From Harmothoe impar (taxonomy: Eukaryota > Annelida > Polychaeta > Phyllodocida > Polynoidae), in the NCBI GenBank assembly GCA_947462335.1, contig OX381721.1:12041910-12105909 (forward strand): a DNA stretch of 64,000 bases. Direction: 5' to 3'. A program made the translations under genes and the position numbers. The notes beneath the pieces are model-generated. The model did no database searches, had not been told where the DNA came from, and saw only the letters and a program-made list of their open reading frames with translations. Position 1 is the first letter of the stretch. Each line of letters opens with the position of its first letter. Below are positions 47,119 through 58,020 of the stretch, piece by piece.

Positions 47119-47343
47119 TGCAGAGGGGTTTTCGGCGACCTGGCGACCTGGGCTGTTTTCCAGGCGACTTTTCGACCTGGACCATTAATTTTTGTGACCT
47201 GCGACCTGTTGTTTTGAAATGGCCATACTAATATATAATAAAAAAGTGACCTGCGACCTGGATATTTTTGCAAAAAAAGGACTTTGCGACCTGTAGCCCT
47301 TAAAAGAGGCGACTTTGTGACCTCAGGGGGGGACCCCTCTGCA
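47119..47343. mobile_element. Element with GCGACCTG repeats
   Basis: TGCAGAGGGGTTTTC at the left and GGGGACCCCTCTGCA at the right are short inverted ends. The interior repeats GCGACCTG / GCGACTTT about ten times. It makes up the middle third of the 195-codon minus-strand frame 46851-47438, which is therefore not treated as a gene. Confidence 0.5.
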
Positions 47344-47559
47344 CCCCCAAAATATGGCGCAGTTCCATTGGTTTGTATTCGGGATGTTGTATTTCTTAAG
47401 ATGTCATTAATAGGATTGTCATCAATACAATATGACATATATGTGGCATGATCTGTGAAGGGACCTTTAGTACATATTGATAAGAGTCAGCTTTAAACCC
47501 ACCTTGAGTTGAAAAAAAAGGAAACGTATTTCTTGTTAGTAGTAAGTTGACCTACCTTC

Positions 47560-47700
47560 GGCGCGACGGCCACCAGGGTCAAGGTCACGGCGGCCAGCAG
47601 GGTCAAGGTCAGGCTGCTGACAGAAGTAGTCCATGAACCGCCGCAACATGGCGCCACCGTCACAGCCGGCCTCTAGCGGCCACCGGGGGAACTAGGATCA
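47560..47700. promoter_or_regulatory. CpG-rich patch with paired TCAAGGTCA motifs
   Basis: TCAAGGTCA occurs at 47579-47587 and 47603-47611 inside a 24-bp tandem duplication (GGCCACCAGGGTCAAGGTCA and GGCCAGCAGGGTCAAGGTCA). This is the extended half-site of orphan nuclear receptors of the ERR and SF-1 type. AACATGGCGCC (YY1-like) and further CpGs follow to 47690. It could be a promoter or enhancer, but no gene start is recognised. Confidence 0.35.
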
Positions 47701-49665
47701 CCCTCACAACACATGAAGATGGTGTCTTATATTTAGTTGTGTCAATTAACTGACACTGACCAAGTCAGAGCTGGACAGCGAACAGCTTCTCTATAGTATG
47801 CTTCTAGATTGTTTCCAGATTGTTTCTATTGTTACTGCTTCCTATTGGTCATCGACTCCTGATGTGACAGCATGTGAAATCAGCAGAGCTCTCAAAGTGT
47901 AGACACTAACATAGTCATGTTGTAGACCATGCAAAGTAGCCCTACAAAGTTGCAGGAAGTCGTGATATCATACATTACATTTAGTCATAATGTTTTCCAT
48001 ATAAGACTCCCTGCCTGTAGATCAGTTTTGTGTGAGTGGGTGTCGAGGAGTCCTCAGTCTGTCCTGACATGAACAGCTCCCACCTCAACGCGATCACAAC
48101 CTAACACAGCATCCTCCAGCGTACACAATGTTATCCATGCATGATAAAGATGGTCTTGTTGGGGAGATGACTTCCTGGGTATAACTATAGCAACAAATGG
48201 TCCTAATCCTAGGTTGTGGAATAACAGACAAATTTAAACTCTCTGTACCGAGGCTCTCATCACATGTACAAACTGGCATTAACTATCTGTTTGCTCTTCT
48301 TTTCCAATTGTTACAACTGAAAATACACCAACTTAGGTGAATATCCATATCTTGTTCAATCCTCAGACTGTGGCCCCAGTTCATCTTTACATAATGAGTG
48401 CCAAGTTTTACCAATTCCCAAAAGCGTAGGGCCTCGTTCAAAATCATCGGGAGCCATAACATAACCAGGAATCGGAAGGATGCAAGTCGGAGATAACTGT
48501 CCAATTAAGCGAAGATCCTATTATGATGCAGTGGGTGGGGCAGCTGGAAACCACTCCTTCCAATTGCAATTGTCCCTTCTGAAATGCCGTCTTCAAGTTT
48601 GAACATGTTGGGAAAGTTTGGTAGCCATCAGTGTAAATTTGGTTATTTGGGAGCGTTTCAAGACTACTGGTAATAAATGTATCCCCAATCTGAATAGGGG
48701 AAACTTCTGAGTTGTTGAGAGGCACACCATTCTTCCCAATTTCCTTACGATGCAACGACCCGGCAACAATGTCAAATGACTAAGTAGCATAACAATCGCT
48801 TACAAACTCCCAAACTCTCTGCAGGGTCCTCTCACTCAACTCACCCCATCTCAACCAACACCCACGTGAATTCCCAACTCGCTGGTTTTCTGCTTAATCT
48901 AAATGCGTCCACAGATGGGGGAACAGGACTTTTCTATTCTGTCTGTGTTAGAAAGCTTTTAGTGAGGCACCATCACACGGAGCCTCAGCCACGACAAGAG
49001 TCATTGTAGTCAGCAGGGAAGGGGGGGGGGGTCTCTCATCACAGAGAGGGTGGGACTAATAAGGTTCACGGCACACAATAACCTTGCACCTATTCAGCAT
49101 CAGTCTATTTACCTTTGCTGCCTCCAAGTCAGATTGAGTGGTTAAGATCTTGATGGATGTGTGACGGCACCATGACGTCAGAAGGACGTCACTGTGACGT
49201 TAACATGTCAATGTGGTCGTGTTCTATACTATTAAAGAACTGAGAAACAGGAGACACTTCAACACTGTCGATATGGATTCATGACATGGTTATATAACAT
49301 CCAGGTCCAGGGTAAATACATATAAAAGAGTCACAGTCTGACAATGGATCCGCAGGACTTGAAGCTAAGACAGGTGTGAGTTACTTTTGGACACATTGTC
49401 ATAATGTGGTGAATACAATGTCATGTACTTGTGTGAAAGCTATATGTTGTGACTGCCCTGCGAGTGTCTACACAGTCATGTCTCCTAAGACCTTCTTGAA
49501 ATAAACATAGGCCTAATCCCCTTGTCTTTCTCCTCACGTCATTCTGTCCTTTAGAGTTCTATAAATAACATCATAACAAGGGCAACAGCAAGTTGACAAG
49601 TGTGTAGAATTGAGTTGACCTTTCTCAGACCCCGTTTTAAATCTCCATCTCCAGACACAGACATG
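47701..49665. other. Unassigned; scattered gene-like signals
   Basis: TATAAAAG at 49321 is followed by ATG at 49344 and ten codons to a CAG/GTGTGAG donor at 49373, but the TATA-to-ATG distance is too short for a normal leader. Minus-strand frames at 48283-48790 look protein-like but match nothing I know. Confidence 0.25.
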
Positions 49666-49684
49666 TGGAGCCCCCTGGCGGCCC
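49666..49684 (-). promoter_or_regulatory. CTCF-like motif
   Basis: On the minus strand GGGCCGCCAGGGGGCTCCA fits the CTCF core (CCNCCAGGGGGC) closely. It lies 340 bases upstream of tRNA-Leu(CAG); tRNA genes and CTCF sites both act as boundaries in animals. Motif only. Confidence 0.4.
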
Positions 49685-50022
49685 TGAGCTGCTCCCTCTG
49701 TCTGCACACTACGCCATGAGCAGCTCAACACCTGTAGACGTGCCAAAGTCTGTCAATATTAAATTTCATTTTCAATCTACCAGTATGTGAAGTGTCCAAG
49801 TTTTGATATTGTTCATGGCCAGACGTCCTAGTCCTTAGGGCTGCTGGCACTGCCCTTGTGTGTGATATTGAAGTGCATGGTACGATCAAGAAGTTTCTGA
49901 TTTCAACAAAAGTTTTCCTCATGCTGCAGTCTACATGTCACCACTCACCTGGTGGTGAGAGTACTCCATGATTGAGTCAGATGATGTGGCAAGTCCAGTG
50001 TAGGCCTCCGTAACGACAGGTA

Positions 50023-50106
50023 GTCAGGATGGCCGAGCGGTCTAAGGCGCTGCGTTCAGGTCGCAGTCCACTTCTGTGGGCGTGGGTTCGAATCCCACTT
50101 CTGACA
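50023..50106 (+). tRNA. tRNA-Leu (anticodon CAG)
   Basis: Acceptor GTCAGGA / TTCTGAC with one G-T wobble, discriminator A. A-box region GGCCGAGCGGTCTAAGGC. Anticodon stem CTGCG / CGCAG fully paired, loop TTCAGGT, anticodon CAG, decoding CUG. A long class II variable arm is present, and the T-arm GTGGG-TTCGAAT-CCCAC is perfect. No intron, no encoded CCA. All stems pair, so it is probably functional. Confidence 0.97.
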
Positions 50107-50111
50107 AACAC

Positions 50112-50116
50112 TTTTT
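50112..50116 (+). terminator. Pol III terminator of tRNA-Leu(CAG)
   Basis: A TTTTT run five bases after the tRNA 3' end. Confidence 0.85.
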
Positions 50117-50682
50117 CCTTGTGGATACCTCTCAAACTACTAAAAGTGAAATTCATTAAAAACATATTTGCGTCTATCTAAAAAAACAACGTAGAGCTGT
50201 TACTGTATTAGCATAAAATGTGCATTATGTAATCAGTCATATGTATATATGGGAATGATAACAGAGACTCCCACTAGTCTAGACCAGCAACTCTGGCCAG
50301 TATGGATCACATGGTGTGGACGGCACCATAAATACTCCTGCACCCTTCAGCCTGCAGCCTGCAGCACCACTGCCACCCCTGCCTCAGCACAGATTTAATA
50401 CTCCCCACCCCAGGACGGAGCACGCCATCACCCCCTGAAGTCTGCAGTAAAGGAACTCAGGAGGAGATCACTGTCTGGTCAGCTGATTTAAGATGATTTA
50501 CACAGGAGCACTTCTCAATGGCTGCCTGCAGCGGATTGGAGGGGTGATTGATTGCTGGAAAAGTCTGAAGAAGTCTGAAGATTGGATTTCAGATTGTTTT
50601 GATCCTATGTATAGAGATGTTCAAACGCTGCCACTGAAGAAGTATGAGAATCAAATCTAGATTTGACTGCAACATACACAGA

Positions 50683-50735
50683 AAGGTCAGCGTCATTGTC
50701 GCAAGAACCACTCTCACCTGAAAGTCAGTATGGAC
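50683..50735. mobile_element. Tc1-like foldback MITE, half copy
   Basis: ACACAGAAAGGTCAGCGTCA continues with TTGTCGC and CTCACCTGAAAGTCAG, matching the left arm of the elements at 29868 and 60346. No right arm is present. Confidence 0.6.
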
Positions 50736-51980
50736 ATCGACTGCAAACGTCGTATATCATTCTCTCATGTCCAATATGTAGGCTAAAGATAAAGTATAGA
50801 GATGTTGACAAATGAGTTGTATCAATCTTTGGTATCTCATTGTCTATGTAACCTCATTGTCTATATCTGACAACATTTTTCCTGTGTAAAATGCAATACA
50901 TTGGTCAATGAACCAAGACTAATTTTAGACCATGTAACGAAGCATATCAATTCAATCCTCCACACCCAGTTCACAGTACTGATAGCAAAGATATGTCCAC
51001 CTCATTATACTCACTTTGTAGATATGCACTTTAATTTATATTATAAGGGATGGGGCAGTTTAGGTATTGGTCTATAATCTCCATGTTAAAGCCACTACGG
51101 ATTCTGAATGTCATAAAAGGTATATCTTTACTTCACATATACATATGCATACACATACATATTATTCGATATTGTTCTATGCAATGTGGCGAGTAATCAT
51201 GATAAAACCATGGCCACCGAGCTATCATCCCTCCCAAGCACCGATACCATAACCATGTGTACGCCGCCCACACATTGACACAGCCATGACCAGCCCCTAG
51301 TAGTATACAGCAAGTTGACATTCACTCAGGCTGTCCCCACACTGCACCACCCCGGGGGACGCAGCGGTCATGTCAATCTCCCAGCAAATTCTCCCATGCG
51401 TTTCTCCCGGCACTACTTCCTTCTCTGCCAAAAGGCGGCGGATTTCCCTGAAAACTTACCTACGCCATGTTTTTTAAACATGTATCTATACAACTATGAT
51501 TTGATTCAAATATGTCAAGGGATAAGTGGAGAGAAAATGTTAAAAATTTCAGAAGTATTGCTCATGTTTTGATGATCCAGTTTTGAAATGCCAGAGTGAG
51601 ATGGCTATAGGAGAGCAGACAAGCAGTACTGTTTTCAAACCTTTTTCTACAGAAGAGTTCCGAGAGTCCGGGTTATTTGGCAGAGTCTTATTTGAGACTG
51701 TGCTCGGAGAGTGTGGTCATGTTGGTCTCCGGACACCCGCCCTGATGTCCACCTCGCGGCGGTCTGCTGAACTGATGCTCCCCTAGCGGCGGGGGACACA
51801 CACTAATGGCAGTAGTATACCCAGATAGGGCCCCGCCCCGGGCTGGGTGGGGTGAGGGTGGTGGGGTGGTGGAGTGAGGGCTGGCGACGGAATGTGTTGT
51901 TAGAGTGGGAATGTGTATACCTATAGGCCGATCTGATGTTAGGGCCCCGCAACTCCGGCTACATAACCGTGCTAAGGTTA

Positions 51981-52274
51981 GGCCAAATAAAAAAAAAAGT
52001 TTTGTTTCAGGTAACATGGGAAGAAACTCTAGGGTCGGTAGGTAGGAATTTTTTTTTAACTTTTTTTTTTTTTTTACTTCCCCTCTAAAATTGACCCCAA
52101 AAAAGTGTAAAAATGCGGAGATTTTTTTCCAAGATTTTGTAAACCTAAAATTTACCCCAAAAAAGAATAAAAATAGAAAAAATTTCTTCAAAATTGCATA
52201 AAAAAAACGTAGGGTCGGCCCTGTTTAGATAGGGTCGGTCGGGTGACCTGAAACAAACCTTTTTTTTTTTTGCC
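51981..52274. mobile_element. PIF/Harbinger-type MITE, TSD TTA
   Basis: GGCCAAATAAAAA with TTTGTTTCAGGTAACATGG faces GGTGACCTGAAACAAACC...TTTGCC, flanked by TTA on both sides (51978-51980 and 52275-52277). Subterminal GTAGGGTCGGCCCTG is shared with the 20747 element. It is the best-preserved short copy in the window (294 bp). Confidence 0.85.
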
Positions 52275-52289
52275 TTAGTGGGAATGGGG

Positions 52290-52800
52290 CAGGGTGAATG
52301 GTGTGTGTGTTGGGGGGGGGGGGGTGAGTGTTTGTGATATGGGTATAGAGGAGAGGAATAAGAAGGGGAAAGAGCGGTGCAATGAGAGACGGGAAGTTAG
52401 GGTGTGGGAGAGAACGGTAGGGGGAGTGGTGTTGTATTACACTCATATAATCATAGTGCGTGATATGAGTTGTAGCAGTGTACCACATCTACTGATGTGA
52501 AGAAGAAAAGTATGACATGCTGCATAAGTTCGAAAAAATCGAAGGAGCTAGAGCGGTATAGAGCTAGCTTTGAGTGAGTGAGTGAATGGATGAGTGAGTG
52601 AGTGGGTGTAGGGTAGTGACAGTGAGTCCGAGAGTGAGTGAGTGAGGTAGTGAGTGAGACAGTGAAATAGTGAGTGAGACAGTGAGTGAGTGAGGGTGTG
52701 AATGAATGAGCGGTTGAGTCAATGAGCAAATCAATTATTGAATGAGTGTCAGAGAGAGCCAGTGAGTGAGTGAGACAGGGAGTTAGTTGGTCGTGAGTGG
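52290..52800. repeat. G-rich and GTGA microsatellite region
   Basis: Contains a 13-base G run at about 52310 and a long impure (GTGA)n tract from 52570 to 52770. Frames across it on either strand are low complexity. Confidence 0.8.
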
Positions 52801-53932
52801 TATGGGTTTCTGAAGATGGTGGGGTGGGGGGTGATTGAGTAAGGGGCAGTCTTGTAATTAGAAAGTAGGGCTAGTCGTGGGAACGCTGACAACAGGCAGT
52901 GGTTGAGTGAGTGGGTGTTGGGGGATGTTTGGAGGAGAGTAGACCTTGTAGGTAGAGGAGGGGAGGTAGGGGGTGGGGTTCACCTAGTGGGTGGGAGTGT
53001 GCTCCTGTGTGTTGTCCCTCTGTGGTCAGTATGTCTACACCCTGGGGCATGGGCCACTCACTTAGTGCACAGGGAGTCAGGGTAGTGGCACGACATGTTT
53101 AAGTGTACTTGGGTTAACCTACTGGAGCTATAGTCGAGGTTTGGTATGTTTATAGAAAGTGAAGGGATATTTCAGTAATTTATTGCACCCCTGACGCTAT
53201 TATGGAGTAGACAACAATTAGTACCACCTAACCTTGAATTATGAGCTTAAAGGTAATACACGTGCATGGATGTCCCATGATTAAAGGTCAAATATCTATA
53301 GTCTACAATCATAGTTGTGTGATTTAGCATGTTTCTGATCTAAACGTTAGATTTATGCTCCTCCTGTTACTTTGTAGTGCACACTATGATTCCAACCACT
53401 GAGCATATAAACTGTAAAATACTCACTGGGGAAGACCATAACTGGGACCATGGAAGCCCCCTTCTGCTCTCTCACTGCCCATGAATAGCACCTATTGTCC
53501 CCCATGCGCTATATAATATACCTTAACATACAATATACCCTAACACTTGATATACCTTAACATTTGTTTTAAAATCGGATATAGCAATGATAACAAGTAA
53601 AACTATATGACCATTATGCATCAGACCATATGGAGTCAGGTGCCAGCAGAACTGACATTAGTAGTGATAGGTAAAGTTATATCAGCCGGTAGTTTCCATT
53701 AGGAGGATGTTGGTAAGTAATTTGATCTGGTAGCTAGAGTATTGCCCCACAGGCAATGCTAAAATCTAGATACGCTACAAATAGTAATACATTGTAGTAT
53801 CCTCCAATGTTCAATCTGATGTAGTAATCCACTGGGTACATAGCACATGTCAGGCAGAATGTATTATTGTATTATTACATTATCCATGGACTCTATGCTA
53901 CCAGTGTACCATAGTGGCAGTAATTGTAGGGC

Positions 53933-54273
53933 CAGTCCTAGAAGATGTAGGAATCCCATATCATGACTAGAGTGGTCTACAGTAGGTCTATACTGCCCTC
54001 CATAAGTACATATCCAGTAGGTAGTATATAAGTAGTACTGCAGTAGCAGTAGTAGAGTCAGTAGTACCAGGGTAGCATTCTAGTAGCAGTCACCTAGCCC
54101 AGGCCTAGAAGTACAGTAATCTCATGTGAATGATTACTAGGATTAGTCTACTTTAGACCTACTGTTCTCCATTAGCCTTTATCCAGTAAGTAGTATATAA
54201 GTAGTGATACAGTAGCAGTATAGTAGTGGCACCACTGACTGTACCTTCAGGAGTGGAGGTAGTGGCAGTAGAG
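53933..54273. repeat. Tandem duplication, about 170-bp unit, two copies
   Basis: TATCCAGTAGGTAGTATATA at 54009 recurs at 54180 as TATCCAGTAAGTAGTATATA, and the preceding CCTAGAAG...TAGACCTACTG-type sequence is also duplicated. AGTAGT-rich. Confidence 0.65.
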
Positions 54274-54610
54274 CTGCTAGAGCTGCAGTATCGACACACG
54301 CAGTCCGTATGGCCTCCCTCTATTGACATGAACCTCCTCACCCCTCCCTCCACACACAGGAGGACAGTAGGGTCATTAGATAGGGGCCTGTGCTATCAGG
54401 ATCCATACCCTGCACCACCACCCACACCCACAGACACACCAGCCCCTCTCAGACCCCTGCTTCTAATAACCCTCTTCCCCTTCCCAACCACACACACACA
54501 CACACGCACACACCGCACCCTAGCTTGATGTTCTATGGCATAGCACATTGCCCCTGACTATACATACATATAAGTACACTACTTCAGGTAGAGCTATATG
54601 TATGTATGCA

Positions 54611-57600
54611 TTAACCCCTCGCAGGAGGACACGTAATACGGAAGCCGACGAGGGCCACATAGACTTGCATTATGTCCCTATAGTAATTCTGTTTAGAGGC
54701 TCTAAAACAGTAGTATGCAGACAATCTACATAGGGTTTTCATTGCTGTCTGTCTGTCAAGTCCTTTACTGAAGCGTCTGACAGGTATCCCTTAAGCCTGG
54801 CAGGGTGGGAAGGACAGGTATATAGGCGTGTAGCTGGATGAATTATCAACCAATGAGATAATTTCCTGGGCTTCACTGCGGAATTCTTAGGGTGCATTAT
54901 GTAACAGCCTGTACCCATTGTGATTGCTGTATCAGTGCTTATCTCGCTGGTTACCAGATCAAGCAATGGTGCCCCCTACTAAGGAACCTGCAACCTCGGC
55001 AGGGCAGTGTTGAGTAGGGAGGGAGATAGGAGGGAGAGAGGGAGGGAGGGAGAGGGAGGGAGAGGGAGAAGGAGTGGGAGAGGGAGGGGGAGCGGGAGAG
55101 GGAGGGGGAGAGGGAGAGGGAGGGAGAGGGAGGGCGATAAAGTATAGAGTATAGCATATGGAGTAGGTATATAGAGTAGGTGAGCAGGGGATGGCCTGAC
55201 AATGGAGTAGGGGTGTCGTTGGAGTAAGGGTCTATTGATTGCAGTGGGGGGGTGGGGGGTGGTTGGAATAGGGGAGATGAGGCGGGGGTAGGGGAATAGG
55301 TGATGGGAGCGAGCAAGTATAGGAGAGTAGTGTAGGAGAGTAGTGTAGGGGACGGGCAGGGGAAGGGCAGGGGAAGGGCAGGGGACGGGCAGGGGACGGG
55401 CAGGGGACGGGCAGGGGACGGGCAGGGGACGGGCAGGGGACGGGCAGGGGACGGGCAGGGGACGGGCAGGGGACGGGCAGGGGACGGGCAGGGGACGGGC
55501 AGGGGACGGGCAGGGGACGGGCAGGGTAGTAGGGGGGTGTGGGAAGAGAAGGGATAGGGGGATGGACGAGTGGTGGAGTAGGGGGAGTAAGTAAGTAGGG
55601 AAATGGGTTGAGTACGGGAGTGAGGGAGGGTGGAGTGAGTGAGTCAGTGAGTGAGTCAGTGTGTGAGCAAGCGAGCAAGCAAGTAAGGGTAGATGGGTGG
55701 GAGGCAAGAAGGCCGGGTCCCCAAGGACCTCAGCAAGTCTACACAGATATTTCCTGCTGCCAGCTAGGCCCTGTTAGTTTCACATCTGTTCCGTCGCCGA
55801 GCCACCAGCTTATGGGGTGCCGTTAGTTCCTAAATCCATATCTCTACATAATTATGTAGAATTAATGTAGAATTAGATTCAACATGTGCAAATTTTATCC
55901 AGTGCACAATGGGAATTCAATGCAACATAAGTTAATTAGATTATACATGATATGTGCAAAACAGCTAGACATACGTTAAAATCAGTTAGATTATAAATAC
56001 GTGGAATAACATTTCATATATCAAGACTTCAATCGCAGATAGGTCCTATCTAGATACAGTTCCAAATATGTCAAAATGAAGAGTGAAATTTAATTCTTCA
56101 CATCTAGAATAAATAGATCAGATGTTTGTAGCCTTGATATATGCATGGAATAAGCAACACATTGTTTGAATAGCATTTCTTGGGCATACACCAATTATTC
56201 GCTTACTTATCAATATTTTTGTATTTTGTTGCATTTAATTTTACATACGACATATACGGCCGTTTAGGGCATGCGGGCGGTGTCTGCAAAGCTGATTATC
56301 TAAGTGGCCTAATTATGTTAATCTGGAATCTAGATTTGGAGAACCAATGGCACCCCATAGGCTTCCTTCCCATGGTCGGCCACTGTCTGTCTGGGAGCCG
56401 CCGCCGCCGCCGGTCTCTATAGCAACACATGACGTAACGTCTAACCCTCTGCAGCCTGCATAATGCCTTGAGGAACTGGACACTTTGATAATCAATACTG
56501 ATCAAAACCCTAGTGAGGCACTTGCTATTATTGCAACTATGTATCATGCAGATTATGTGAGATTGATACACTCCTGAAGGATGATGCATCAATCCAGCGT
56601 CATGCATCATGACGCCCAACTGGCATTGGGCCTTTTAGGCATTTAAGTATTTAGGAAGCATGCTGTCAGTGGTGGGTAATGCGGCCGAGGTTGACGGCCC
56701 TGGGGCAGGATGTAACATACCTCTAAGCGGTGGCAGGGAGGGACCCGGAGGGGGGGGGGGGGCACTCCCTAACTGTTCCCTGTGCATATACTTATGACAT
56801 TAGTGTGGTGTATTTCAAGTAATAGATAATAACTATCTTTGTGACTAATGTGTGACTAAGTTTTATAGTCCCCTGACTACGAGAGTCAACATATGGTGGT
56901 ATATTGTCAATACTGATTATATGTATTAGTATCAGCATATAGAAAAGATAGGAGTGCCCCCCCCCCCCCCCGGGCCTGGCAACTCATTACATATTTTCCG
57001 CGGTGGTCCCATGGTCCAAGGACAAAGAGGGAAGGAGGGAGGTGGGGGGTCCCTGGGTATATAGGTGGCAGGAAACGTGTAGACTTGCGCCCATCCTTGC
57101 CACAGGAAGGAATAGATAGGCAGAGCAGAGACAGGCAAATGCCCCCCCCCCCGCCCCTCTCATCCCCTGCCCGTCCCCACCCCTTGCCCATCCCCGGCCC
57201 ATCCCTTGCCCAACCCCTGCTAGTCCATGCCCAAATCCTGTCCGTCTCCTGCGGTGTACTGCACGCCCCCTGCCCATCAGAGGTAAACCAAGGCAGAGGG
57301 AAAGAATGGAGAGAGGAAGGGAGAGATGGACAGGGAAACGAGAGAAGTAGTGAGGAATGGACAGAGGGACAGAGAGAAGGGACTCCGACTCCATCTCCCT
57401 ACCCTCCTTCTCCTTCCCCTCTCCCCATTCCCCTAGTCCCATACTCGCTCACTCCCTACTCCCCCCCTCCATCTCCCTACCCCCACTTCCTCCTCCCTCT
57501 CTCCTCATTCCCCTACTCGCTCACTCCCTACTACCCCCCCCCCCCCTCCCCATCACCCGACTCACGCATTCCCCTCTCTCCGCTTGTCCTACTGCCCACC

Positions 57601-58020
57601 CATGCCCTGCCAGTCCCTACTCCCTGGGCCCTACCTATCCCCTACCCTCCTGCCCATCCCCTGTGCACTCACTCTCCTACTCGCCACTTGCCCAGCTACT
57701 TACTCCTGCCTTGCCCTGCCGTGCCCTGCCCTGCCCCCTTCCAAACCTTTGTCCATACCCCTTCTACCTCCCAAGCTTAAAGGATACCTGTCAGAACCTT
57801 CAATAAAAGTAGTTGACAGACAGACAGCACACATCTCTCCTTGACAGCAAGCTTAAAGATAGAAGTTGACAGACTGACAGCAAATTTTCACTGTTGACAG
57901 CACTGCAAACATGCATATGTATTAGAGCCTACACATAAGATCACTAAGAGACATGGTGCATGTCTATGGCCCTCGTCGGCTTCCGTAACTAAATCCATTA
58001 TCTACACGGAGGAGAGTTAA
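54611..58020. mobile_element. 3.4 kb foldback structure bounded by TTAA
   Basis: The arms are inverted. TACGGAAGCCGACGAGGGCC at 54637-54656 has its perfect complement at 57968-57987. GCTGTCTGTCTGTCAA...TCTGACAGGTATCC at 54747-54800 pairs with 57773-57830. GCAAGTCTACAC at 55733 pairs with 57077-57088. Purine-rich 54970-55700 faces pyrimidine-rich 57090-57760, and degenerate copies of the left 11-bp minisatellite appear in inverse form at 57165-57250. TTAA stands at both outer edges, as in piggyBac-type insertions. The spacer (55780-57060) has no recognised gene. It could alternatively be a segmental inverted duplication. Confidence 0.65.
55348..55523 (+). repeat. 11-bp G-quadruplex minisatellite, 16 units
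   Basis: Exactly 16 units of GGGGACGGGCA, with GGGGAAGGGCA variants near the start. Every two units supply four G-runs with 2-base loops, the ideal pattern for very stable G-quadruplexes. The 242- and 148-codon minus-strand frames here are translations of this repeat. Confidence 0.95.

Noticed and set aside
46851..47438. 195-codon minus-strand frame
   Set aside because: Its middle third is the GCGACCTG element and the rest has no recognisable domain.
49344..49373. ATG plus ten codons to a CAG/GTGTGAG donor after TATAAAAG
   Set aside because: TATA to ATG is about 20 bases, too short for a normal start, and no in-frame second exon was found.
54979..55707. 242-codon and 148-codon minus-strand frames, rich in Pro/Ser/Leu
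   Set aside because: They are translations of the purine-rich tract and the GGGGACGGGCA minisatellite; multiple frames are open at once.
57085..57844. 231- and 149-codon plus-strand frames
   Set aside because: Pyrimidine-rich low-complexity arm of the foldback; Pro/Ser/Leu in several frames.
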